The translations under genes and the position numbers were made by a program. DNA of 5,165 nucleotides from DAIOEK01 sp964600595 (GTDB taxonomy: Bacteria; Chloroflexota; Anaerolineae; Anaerolineales; Anaerolineaceae), in NCBI GenBank assembly GCA_964600595.1, contig CAZRKL010000164.1, positions 1 through 5,165 of the forward strand, given 5' to 3'. This document shows positions 1 through 5,165 of this stretch, one piece after another. The notes beneath the pieces are model-generated. The model was not told the origin of the DNA, ran no database searches, and worked only from the letters and a program-made list of their open reading frames with translations. Positions within the stretch are counted from its first letter, which is position 1; every line of letters starts with the position of its first letter.

Positions 1-879
1 GGCAATTACACCAAAGATACCATCATCACACCTGATGGAACCCGATATGTGGATGGTGGCGCGGTAAATTACGCCGCTCACGCCGCTGCAAAGCTGGGTT
101 ATAAAACCGCAGTCATTACTCGTCTCTCCCGCGAAGACAAACGAATGATTGACCTGCTTGAATCTGCCGGAGTGGATTGTTACCCCGTGTACACTCCTTC
201 TTCTACCCTTATGAAACTGATTTATGAAACCCGGGATGTGGATCAACGCAAGCTTCAGGTTGCCGGTACCGCGGGAACCATCCTCCCGAACCAGCTGGCA
301 GGAGTGGCTGCCAAAGCAATTGTTGTGGGTAGCAGCCTGCGGGGAGAAGTAGAGCCTGAATTTTTCCGCGAGATCCGTCAACGCAATGGAGCCATCAGCG
401 CCATTGACGTTCAGGGTTTCGTGCGGGTTTTACGTGGAGAAAGTCTGGTTTATGAACCCTGGGATGCCATGCCCGAAGTGCTGAAAAATGTAGACATCCT
501 GAAATCAGATATGGTTGAAGCTGAATATCTGACCGGTGAAACACAAATAGAAAAAGCGGCGCGGGTGTATACTTCGTATGGCGTGAAGGAAGTCGTGCTG
601 ACGCACAGCGGAGGCGTGTTGATTCACGCTGATGGTAAGGACTATCACTTTGATTTTCATTCCGCATCCATGGAGGGGCGCAGCGGACGCGGAGACACCT
701 GCCTGGGAACTTATGTGGCGAAGAGGTTGACCCTTTCTCCTGAAGATGCGGGAAAGTGGGCTGCCGCGGTAACCAGTTTAAAAGTCGAAAGGCTGGGACC
801 CTTCAACCGACCGATATCAGAAGTTAAGGAATTTATCCAACAGCATTATGCCGAGCCAAAACCTGTCGGAATCTCATAA
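1..879 (+). CDS. PfkB/ribokinase-family carbohydrate kinase, 5'-truncated by window edge
   Basis: Predicted cytoplasmic kinase that transfers ATP phosphate to a sugar or sugar-like substrate. The frame is open from base 1, giving 292 visible residues, so the GTG at 49 (residue 17) is not the true start. The visible N-terminus (GNYTKDTI) looks like the first beta strand of the fold, so roughly ten residues are probably missing. PfkB signature 1 is seen as GGAVNYAA at residues 19-26, the substrate-side Gly-Gly loop. Signature 2 is GRSGRGDTC at residues 226-234. It supplies the anion hole and the presumed catalytic base Asp232. The usual GAGD is GRGD here. The motif NVDILKSDMVEAEYLTG, in the middle of the protein, matches the family's N-x-x-E region in position and style. 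The 3' end overlaps the next gene by 32 nt, implying co-translation. Family assignment is firm. The substrate cannot be read from sequence; ribose, fructose, adenosine or another polyol-like compound are all possible. Confidence 0.9.
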   Translation, partial: GNYTKDTIITPDGTRYVDGGAVNYAAHAAAKLGYKTAVITRLSREDKRMIDLLESAGVDCYPVYTPSSTLMKLIYETRDVDQRKLQVAGTAGTILPNQLAGVAAKAIVVGSSLRGEVEPEFFREIRQRNGAISAIDVQGFVRVLRGESLVYEPWDAMPEVLKNVDILKSDMVEAEYLTGETQIEKAARVYTSYGVKEVVLTHSGGVLIHADGKDYHFDFHSASMEGRSGRGDTCLGTYVAKRLTLSPEDAGKWAAAVTSLKVERLGPFNRPISEVKEFIQQHYAEPKPVGIS

Positions 880-1711
880 AGAAATCATTGCACATCTGAC
901 AACCCGTGCCAGAGATGAGTATCCCTCTCTCTGGCATGATTTTTGTCAGGAATGGCGCACCTGGCAGGGGGAGGATTCGCTCTGGCTAACGTATTCAGCG
1001 AATTATCTATTCCATACTGCGGGTGTGCGCTGGGCGCTGGATCCTTATCACTTATCCGCCCGCTTACCTGATGTACCCACCCCTGACTACGTTGCTGACC
1101 TGGCTGGAATTCAGATGGTCGTTTTCACTCACGCGCATAAAGATCACCTGGATATGAATTTAATCAAAGCCATGAAGAACGAACCGGTCAAGTGGGTAAT
1201 TCCTGAATTCATGCAGGCATCCGTTAGTAAATCTGTAGTTCTGCCTCCTGAGAACATAATCACCCCCCATAACGCCGAACCAATCCATTGTGGCGGGTTG
1301 ACGCTGACACCATTTGACGGTCTTCATTACAACGGTTCCGCTGGTGTACCCGAAACCGGATACCTGGTCGAATTTGATCATACCCGCTGGCTCTTCCCCG
1401 GGGATGTGCGAAATTACAATGCCGCCCACCTGCCCCTCATGCCGCACTTAAGTGGCATGGTTGCACACCTCTGGTTGGGCAAGGGGGCTGCCAGCCAGGA
1501 ATCTCCCCCCTACTTAAAGGCGTTCGCCCAGTTTTGCATGGATATGCGCCCAAAGCAGCTGATTGTGACCCATTTGTACGAGCTCGGCAGAGATGAGCAT
1601 GACCTCTGGACAGTTCAGCATTTCAACCAGGTGATGCCGCATTTGCTCACTTATTTTGTTCCAGCAAAAGTGAAATGCGCGCTTACTGGCGACAGAATTC
1701 CGCTCAAATAG
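848..1711 (+). CDS. Metallo-beta-lactamase-fold metal-dependent hydrolase
   Basis: A 287-residue soluble hydrolase of the MBL superfamily, with no signal peptide or membrane segment. The metal-binding motif H-A-H-K-D-H-L-D spans residues 95-102 (His95, His97, Asp99, His100). Further ligands are probably His160 (GLHYNG), Asp186 (FPGDVRNY) and His242 (VTHLYE), so the binuclear site looks complete and the enzyme active. The long N-terminal stretch before the motif (about 90 residues, rich in Trp and Tyr) and the simple layout resemble UlaG-like or phosphodiesterase-like MBL proteins rather than antibiotic beta-lactamases. ATG 848 lies inside the kinase gene. No good Shine-Dalgarno sits at normal distance: TAAGGA at 825-830 is 17 nt away. 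The next in-frame Met is residue 90, too far in to be the start, so reinitiation after the kinase is likely. By context it may act on a phosphorylated sugar or lactone made by the kinase pathway. That role is inference only. Confidence 0.85.
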   Translation: MPSQNLSESHKEIIAHLTTRARDEYPSLWHDFCQEWRTWQGEDSLWLTYSANYLFHTAGVRWALDPYHLSARLPDVPTPDYVADLAGIQMVVFTHAHKDHLDMNLIKAMKNEPVKWVIPEFMQASVSKSVVLPPENIITPHNAEPIHCGGLTLTPFDGLHYNGSAGVPETGYLVEFDHTRWLFPGDVRNYNAAHLPLMPHLSGMVAHLWLGKGAASQESPPYLKAFAQFCMDMRPKQLIVTHLYELGRDEHDLWTVQHFNQVMPHLLTYFVPAKVKCALTGDRIPLK

Positions 1712-1741
1712 ATCATCGAATAACTTTCACCGATAGTGGGG

Positions 1742-1768
1742 TGACACTTGTCATGAAAAGAAGTGTCA
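1742..1768. repeat. 8-bp perfect inverted repeat downstream of the hydrolase gene
   Basis: TGACACTT (1742-1749) and AAGTGTCA (1761-1768) are exact reverse complements separated by 11 nt. No T-tract follows (the next bases are ATTCCGGG), so this is a poor intrinsic terminator. The left arm also forms a second, overlapping palindrome, TGACA-CT-TGTCA (1742-1753). This could be an upstream regulatory site for the transporter promoter, or a weak 3' stem-loop on the kinase-hydrolase mRNA. The sequence does not decide between these. Confidence 0.5.
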
Positions 1769-1787
1769 ATTCCGGGCTGTGTAGATA

Positions 1788-1816
1788 TTGCAATTGTCAG
1801 ACAATATTAATATAAT
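1788..1816 (+). promoter_or_regulatory. Sigma70-type promoter for the OFA transporter gene
   Basis: The -35 candidate TTGCAA (1788-1793, four of six consensus bases) lies 17 nt before a perfect -10 TATAAT (1811-1816), the ideal spacing. Transcription would start near 1823, giving a leader of about 80 nt before the ATG at 1904. The surroundings are AT-rich, unlike the flanking genes. Confidence 0.7.
1793..1805. promoter_or_regulatory. Palindromic operator candidate inside the promoter (FadR/GntR-like)
   Basis: ATTGTC-A-GACAAT is a perfect 13-bp palindrome centred at 1799. It touches the last base of the -35 and fills most of the spacer, so a bound protein would block RNA polymerase. Its core TTGTCAGACAA fits the TNGTNNNACNA pattern known for FadR-subfamily GntR regulators (for example PdhR and LldR types), which often sense carboxylic acids. 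That suits the carboxylate transporter downstream. A wider imperfect frame, ATATTG (1785-1790) and CAATAT (1802-1807), also surrounds it. No regulator gene is visible in the window. Confidence 0.55.
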
Positions 1817-1850
1817 CTCATCCTCACAAATGAATGATTGTTTGATAAAT

Positions 1851-1871
1851 CCTATCCGCGAACGGATCAGG
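1851..1871 (+). promoter_or_regulatory. Leader hairpin in the transporter 5' UTR
   Basis: CCT-ATCCG (1851-1858), loop CGAA (1859-1862), then CGGAT-c-AGG (1863-1871) form an 8-bp stem with one bulged C and a tetraloop. It lies about 30 nt downstream of the predicted transcription start and ends 14 nt before the ribosome-binding site. It may stabilise the mRNA or tune translation. It matches no riboswitch class that I recognise. Confidence 0.35.
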
Positions 1872-1885
1872 ACATAGAAACGGTT

Positions 1886-1891
1886 GAAAGG
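1886..1891 (+). promoter_or_regulatory. Ribosome-binding site supporting the ATG start of the transporter
   Basis: GAAAGG (1886-1891) precedes ATG 1904 by 12 nt, slightly long. A second AAAGG (1897-1901) is too close to the ATG to be ideal. No comparable purine-rich site precedes the in-frame TTG at 1838. The site therefore favours the 1904 start, although it is modest in strength. Confidence 0.45.
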
Positions 1892-1903
1892 AAAACAAAG
1901 GTA

Positions 1904-3181
1904 ATGGAGACCAATACAGAAGTGAAGAATAAAGGATGGCTGGTAACAATCGCTGGTACTTGTGCCTTGCTTGCCCTGGGCGTTTTATACGCCTGGAGCG
2001 TGTTTAAAGCGAACATTCCTGATGAGTGGGGTTGGGCGGATTCACAGAAGACGCTGCCATATTCAGTAGCCTGTGTCGTTTTTTCCCTGGCAACATTATT
2101 GGGAGCGCGTCTGCTCGGTAAACTCGGTCCGCGTGTGAATGTAACCATCGGCGGGATTCTTGCCGGTTTGGGTGTCATCATCTCCAGTTTTTCAACTTCA
2201 CCCTGGGTATTCACCTTTGCCTTTGGCGTGCTGCTTGGTTCGGGCATTGGGTTTGTGTACGCGTCAGCCAGCCCGGCTGCACTCAAATGGTTCCCTGCCT
2301 CTAAAACTGGTCTGATCTCCGGGATCGTGGTTGCCGGTTTCGGGATGGGCAGCGCCTGGGTGGCGCCGCTGGCCCGCTCATTAATCTCCTCCATCGGTTT
2401 ACAAAATACAATGCTCTATCTGGGCATTGGGATGCTGGTTGTAGTAGTCGGATTCGCGCAATTCCTCCAGTTTCCCCCCGCGGGATACGTTGTTCCGGGG
2501 ACGGACGCAGCCAAAACTGCCACCGCGATAAAAAAGGTGGAGTTTGCGCCACGGGAAATTACCAGAACATGGCAGTTTTACCTGATCTGGCTGGCTTTTG
2601 CGTTTGGTTCGGGCGCCGGCTTGATGGTGATTGGCAATCTGGCATCCATTGTTAAAGATCAGATTGGTTTGATTGAATTAAGCGCGATCGCAGTTTCTGC
2701 CCTGGCAATCGGCAATGGCGGCGGACGTGTGCTATACGGTTTGCTCTCCGATAAAATCGGCCGCAAAGCTGTGTTGCTCATCGCTTTCGTTCTTCAGGCG
2801 GTTCTCATTCTTGTGCTTTCCATCACAACCACGGGTAGCGCTCTGGCTTCTGCCCCGGTTCTGATGGTATTGGTAATTGTGATCGGTGCAAATTATGGGG
2901 CAAACCTGGCAGTTTTCCCTGCCATTACCAAAGATTATTTTGGTCTCAAGAATTTCGCCATCAATTATGGAATCGTTTACACTGCCTGGGGCTTGGGCGG
3001 ATTTCTGCTCTCGCAGCTGGCGGGTTCAATAAAAGATACCTATGGCGACTTTACTTATGCGTACTTTCTTGCAGCGGGTATGCTGGTTCTGGCGGCGCTG
3101 CTCATGGTGGCTGTCAAATCACCCCAACCCGGAGATGAGCCTGCCGTGAAGCTGCCTGTAACCGCTCCGGTCGAAGACTAA
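1904..3181 (+). CDS. MFS transporter, oxalate/formate antiporter (OFA) family type
   Basis: An inner-membrane secondary transporter of 425 residues with about 12 hydrophobic helices, the normal MFS length. The OFA-like N-terminus includes GVLYAWSVF (residues 26-34) in helix 1, followed by an aromatic-rich W-G-W loop and the LPYSV segment. GKLGPR (residues 72-77) is the helix 2-3 loop motif. In the second half, GNGGGR (270-275) precedes LLSDKIGRK (280-288), the repeated MFS loop signature. NYGIVYTAWG near 354-363 lies in a predicted helix 11. OFA relatives move oxalate, formate, lactate or other small monocarboxylates, and the exact substrate is not readable here. An in-frame TTG at 1838 would add 22 polar residues absent from typical members. 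It would also sit inside the likely leader, so ATG 1904 is preferred. The gene has its own promoter, a palindromic operator candidate and a strong terminator, so it is probably a single-gene, ligand-regulated unit. Confidence 0.87.
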   Translation: METNTEVKNKGWLVTIAGTCALLALGVLYAWSVFKANIPDEWGWADSQKTLPYSVACVVFSLATLLGARLLGKLGPRVNVTIGGILAGLGVIISSFSTSPWVFTFAFGVLLGSGIGFVYASASPAALKWFPASKTGLISGIVVAGFGMGSAWVAPLARSLISSIGLQNTMLYLGIGMLVVVVGFAQFLQFPPAGYVVPGTDAAKTATAIKKVEFAPREITRTWQFYLIWLAFAFGSGAGLMVIGNLASIVKDQIGLIELSAIAVSALAIGNGGGRVLYGLLSDKIGRKAVLLIAFVLQAVLILVLSITTTGSALASAPVLMVLVIVIGANYGANLAVFPAITKDYFGLKNFAINYGIVYTAWGLGGFLLSQLAGSIKDTYGDFTYAYFLAAGMLVLAALLMVAVKSPQPGDEPAVKLPVTAPVED

Positions 3182-3196
3182 ACTCCCTCTATTAAC

Positions 3197-3231
3197 AACA
3201 ATACTCCCCAGCCAATGGGGAGTATTGTTTT
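3197..3231. terminator. Strong intrinsic terminator shared by convergent genes
   Basis: AACAATACTCCCC (3197-3209) and GGGGAGTATTGTT (3217-3229) form a perfect 13-bp stem with a 7-nt loop. On the + strand it is followed by TTTTAT. On the - strand the stem is followed by GTTAAT, a weaker U-rich tail. It lies 15 nt after the transporter stop and 15 nt after the cyclophilin stop on the other strand, so it probably ends transcription from both sides. Confidence 0.88.
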
Positions 3232-3244
3232 ATATCCGAATGGA

Positions 3245-3922
3245 TTATTCTTCGCTAATCACAACCGATACAACCCTGTCGCCTTCAAAATCGGGGCTGG
3301 CCATTGGATCGCGGCGGGTGAGATTATTAACCACATCCATCCCCTCGAATACCTGCCCGAAGATGGTATATCCACCATCCAGTTGCGGGGTGGGGACGAA
3401 GGTAATGAAGAACTGGCTGCCGTTGGTATCAGGACCGGCGTTTGCCATTGCCAGGACACCCGGTTTGTCAAAGGTCAGGTCGCTGTATTCGTTCACAAAG
3501 GTATAACCGGGGCTGCCCATCCCTGTTCCGGTTGGGTCGCCGCCCTGTGCCATAAATCCTTCCAGCACACGATGGAAGGTAGATCCATCATAATACCCAT
3601 CACGAGCCAGAAAGACGAAACTGTTCACGGTAATGGGCGCCTTATCGGGGTAAAGTTCAGCTTTAAATACACCGCCGTTTTCCATGGTAAATGTGGCAGT
3701 ATATTTTTTTGCAGGGTCAATCGTCATCTCAGGTGCGGAATCATACTGTTTGAGAACCACCTGCGGAGCAGGCTGCTCTGCCGGACCGGGTTGACTCTTG
3801 GGGATTGAAGTTACAACCAGAATCGCCAGCACGATGACCGCAAGGAATACTACACCCATAGCTACCCACGAGATCTTGTCCTTCTTGGGTTGTACCGCGT
3901 TTTTAGATTTTTTGCTCGTCAT
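3245..3922 (-). CDS. Membrane-anchored cyclophilin-type peptidyl-prolyl cis-trans isomerase
   Basis: A 225-residue prolyl isomerase predicted to act outside the cytoplasmic membrane on secreted or surface proteins. A basic N-terminus (TSKKSKNAVQPKK) is followed by one hydrophobic helix at about residues 18-40, with no lipobox Cys. A Pro/Gln-rich linker (41-65) comes next, then a cyclophilin domain from about 74 to the end. Family motifs are STFHRV (catalytic Arg118), GFMAQGGD (122-129), LAMANAGPDTNGSQFF (157-172) and the LDGGYTIFGQV block (181-191). The position of CypA Trp121 appears to be Gln180, as bacterial members often lack that Trp and bind cyclosporin weakly. ATG 3922 was chosen because GGAGG (3934-3930) sits 7 nt upstream. 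An upstream in-frame extension to 4006 would run into the preceding gene and has no family support. This is the last gene of the leftward operon, 16 nt after the DUF3267 gene. Confidence 0.92.
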   Translation of the reverse strand: MTSKKSKNAVQPKKDKISWVAMGVVFLAVIVLAILVVTSIPKSQPGPAEQPAPQVVLKQYDSAPEMTIDPAKKYTATFTMENGGVFKAELYPDKAPITVNSFVFLARDGYYDGSTFHRVLEGFMAQGGDPTGTGMGSPGYTFVNEYSDLTFDKPGVLAMANAGPDTNGSQFFITFVPTPQLDGGYTIFGQVFEGMDVVNNLTRRDPMASPDFEGDRVVSVVISEE

Positions 3923-3929
3923 GTAACAG

Positions 3930-3934
3930 CCTCC
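3930..3934 (-). promoter_or_regulatory. Shine-Dalgarno site deciding the cyclophilin start
   Basis: On the - strand this reads GGAGG, with a 7-nt spacer to ATG 3922. This is near-ideal and lies wholly within the 16-nt gap after the DUF3267 stop. It rules in favour of the shorter 225-residue protein. Confidence 0.8.
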
Positions 3935-3938
3935 GCAA

Positions 3939-4544
3939 TTAGTGATTTCCTTGAGTATAGAACAAAACCTTGTCACCCGAGTCATTGACCAGGGTGGTTT
4001 TTCCAAGTTGTGTCAGGCGAAAGAGAATATAGGCATCTCCAACAGCTCCAGCGGTGTTAAGAGCCACCGCGGAGGCTACCAATCCGGCAGCAGATTCTGG
4101 CAGCACAAGAATGAGCAGCAGTCCAAGCACATCGATCATCAGCAGGGGCGCGATGCCGATCCAGAAGTATATCTCTGCCGGGATGTACCATTCCGGCGCG
4201 GCGGCGAAGGCGTATGCCAGACTCAATCCGTATTTGGGTTGCTCGCGGGTTGCCAGCCAGAAGCCGATTCCATGGATGGCTTCGTGCAGGATCAGCATCC
4301 CTGCGAGGACTACAATCAATAATAAAACTTTGGGCAGGCTGTCCAAGCCGAGGGAAAAACTGAACATCGTTCCCTCAGTCTGCGGATGGACCTGCCTCAC
4401 AACCCATAAAAGAAATATCCCGACGGGTATCAACACGATAAAGGCGGCTATATTCATTCCCACAGCCAGCTTCTTCTGCGCTTTGAGGTTGATTTCAGCG
4501 GCTTGCGTGAATCCCTCAGGGAGTGTTTTGGATGTCTGTACCAT
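3939..4544 (-). CDS. DUF3267-type putative membrane zinc metalloprotease
   Basis: A 201-residue integral membrane protein resembling the DUF3267 (putative zincin peptidase) family. Hydrophobic segments lie at about residues 26-50, 70-97, 124-149 and 152-177. The second carries LHEAIHG (86-92), an HExxH zinc motif with ligands His87 and His91 and catalytic Glu88. NTAGAVGDAY (163-172) near the end of the fourth segment offers Asp170 as a candidate third ligand, in the manner of intramembrane or membrane-embedded zincins. The N-terminal 25 residues are polar and there is no cleavable signal. The substrate and physiological role are unknown for the family. The gene starts 3 nt after the PLP-enzyme stop. 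Its ribosome-binding site lies inside that gene's end, so the two are translationally linked. Family assignment is by motif and layout only, and protease activity is inferred. Confidence 0.78.
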   Translation of the reverse strand: MVQTSKTLPEGFTQAAEINLKAQKKLAVGMNIAAFIVLIPVGIFLLWVVRQVHPQTEGTMFSFSLGLDSLPKVLLLIVVLAGMLILHEAIHGIGFWLATREQPKYGLSLAYAFAAAPEWYIPAEIYFWIGIAPLLMIDVLGLLLILVLPESAAGLVASAVALNTAGAVGDAYILFRLTQLGKTTLVNDSGDKVLFYTQGNH

Positions 4545-4547
4545 GAA

Positions 4548-5165
4548 CTATTCCACCTGATCCAGTGCCTGTTTCAGGTCTGCCAGGATATCATCCGCGT
4601 TCTCAATCCCTACCGACAGGCGGATTAATCCGTCGCTGATTCCCTGGCGCAGGCGGTCTTCCCGGTTGACCTTTGAATGGGTCATACTGGCGGGGTGTTG
4701 GATGAGTGTATCCACTGTGCCCAGTGATACTGCCAGCGTTGCCAACCTTACACGATCCAGCAGGCGCACACCTGCATCATAACCGTCTTTCAACTCAAAA
4801 GAGATCATCGCCCCGAAATGCCCCATCTGTGCCCGGGCAGTCTTGTAATCGGGATGGCTTGCCAAACCGGGATAGTTGACCTGACCCACCGCCGGGTGGG
4901 TTTGCAGGAATTGGGCAACATTCATGGCATTAAAACAGTGGCGCTGCATGCGGATCTCGAAAGTTTTCAACCCGTTGGTGACCAGCCAGGCGTCGAACGG
5001 GCTGGGACTGCCGCCCAGGTGGATTGCCATTTTGGAGAGGTCATCCTTCATCCACTGCGGATGGCGCGTGACTACTGCCCCGCCGACCACCAGCCCGTGT
5101 CCGCCGATGTACTTGGTGGTGGAATGGAAAACCACATCCGCGCCCAATGTGAGTGGACGCTGGCA
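4548..5165 (-). CDS. Cys/Met-metabolism PLP-dependent enzyme (methionine gamma-lyase / cystathionine gamma-lyase-like), 5' part beyond window
   Basis: The C-terminal 205 residues of a trans-sulfuration-family enzyme (full length usually about 390), which cleaves or forms C-S bonds in homocysteine, cystathionine or methionine chemistry. The frame is open to the window edge (CQRPLTLGADVVFHS...), so the TTG at 5147 is not the true start. The PLP Schiff-base lysine is Lys18 of the fragment in HSTTKYIGGHG. SLGTVDTL (147-154), HPASMTHS (157-164) and LIRLSVGIE (180-188, with substrate-carboxylate Arg182) are family blocks. The wording QHPASMTHS is closest to what I recall of methionine gamma-lyases, but cystathionine gamma-lyases and O-acylhomoserine sulfhydrylases share most of it. 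The active-site residues that best separate these activities (for example the Cys near position 116 of methionine gamma-lyase) lie outside the window. It is the first visible gene of a leftward operon with DUF3267 and cyclophilin genes. Confidence 0.9.
   Translation of the reverse strand, partial: CQRPLTLGADVVFHSTTKYIGGHGLVVGGAVVTRHPQWMKDDLSKMAIHLGGSPSPFDAWLVTNGLKTFEIRMQRHCFNAMNVAQFLQTHPAVGQVNYPGLASHPDYKTARAQMGHFGAMISFELKDGYDAGVRLLDRVRLATLAVSLGTVDTLIQHPASMTHSKVNREDRLRQGISDGLIRLSVGIENADDILADLKQALDQVE
4553..4558 (-). promoter_or_regulatory. Ribosome-binding site for the DUF3267 gene, inside the upstream gene
   Basis: On the - strand this reads AGGTGG with 8 nt to ATG 4544. It overlaps the last codons of the PLP-enzyme gene, whose TAG stop occupies 4550-4548. 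The arrangement indicates coupled translation. Confidence 0.65.

Noticed and set aside
1742..1775. Rho-independent terminator after the hydrolase gene
   Set aside because: The stem is only 8 bp with an 11-nt loop and is followed by ATTCCGGG with no T-run.
1794..1816. TTGTCA (1794-1799) as the -35 for TATAAT
   Set aside because: The spacer would be only 11 nt; TTGCAA at 1788 gives the proper 17 nt.
1830..1877. Possible 15-codon leader peptide (MNDCLINPIRERIRT) in the transporter leader
   Set aside because: There is no Shine-Dalgarno before ATG 1830, no run of regulatory codons and no attenuator structure with a T-tract after it.
1838..1903. In-frame TTG start adding 22 residues to the transporter
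   Set aside because: The extra residues are polar and unlike OFA N-termini, no ribosome-binding site precedes the TTG, and the segment contains the leader hairpin; ATG 1904 is better placed.
1867..2552. - strand open frames opposite the transporter gene
   Set aside because: They are shadows of the MFS coding frame, without motifs or ribosome-binding sites.
3215..3808. Long + strand open frames opposite the cyclophilin gene
   Set aside because: They are antisense to a clearly homologous gene, have no recognisable domain, and the longest begins within the terminator stem-loop.
3923..4006. 28-residue N-terminal extension of the cyclophilin
   Set aside because: It overlaps the end of the DUF3267 gene, and the GGAGG site at 3934-3930 clearly serves the ATG at 3922.
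3942..4560. + strand open frames opposite the DUF3267 gene
   Set aside because: The - strand protein has an HExxH motif and coherent membrane helices; the + strand translations are low-complexity with no domain and are shadows of it.

Overview
The window reads like a compact, moderate-GC bacterial chromosome segment. Genes are tightly packed, with short gaps and overlapping or near-abutting starts. The mix is a PfkB-type sugar kinase, an OFA-type carboxylate transporter, a membrane-anchored cyclophilin, a DUF3267 membrane zincin and a trans-sulfuration PLP enzyme. This would suit an anaerobic heterotroph such as an Anaerolineae-like member of Chloroflexota, but that placement is an inference from gene style. 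No rRNA or other marker gene is present. I see no mobile element, CRISPR array, tRNA or rRNA.

Left block (+ strand, 1-1711): the 3' part of a PfkB-family carbohydrate kinase, missing only its extreme N-terminus, overlaps by 32 nt a metallo-beta-lactamase-fold hydrolase with a complete metal-ligand set. The overlap suggests translational coupling and a shared, probably carbohydrate-related, role.

Middle block (+ strand, 1712-3231): a 192-nt intergenic region holds an 8-bp inverted repeat, a sigma70-like promoter (TTGCAA, 17 nt, TATAAT), a perfect 13-bp palindrome lying between the -35 and -10, and a leader hairpin. The palindrome fits the TNGTNNNACNA operator pattern of FadR-subfamily GntR regulators. 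This region drives a 12-helix MFS transporter of the oxalate/formate antiporter (OFA) type. The transporter gene ends at a strong terminator with a perfect 13-bp stem, shared with the convergent operon.

Right block (- strand, 5165-3245): a three-gene operon runs leftward from a Cys/Met-metabolism PLP enzyme (cut by the right edge), through a DUF3267 HExxH membrane protein 3 nt later, to an extracytoplasmic cyclophilin-type prolyl isomerase 16 nt after that. It ends at the shared terminator.

The most noteworthy signals are the operator/promoter architecture in front of the OFA transporter and the overlapping kinase-hydrolase pair. I see no clear evidence of a wholly new system.
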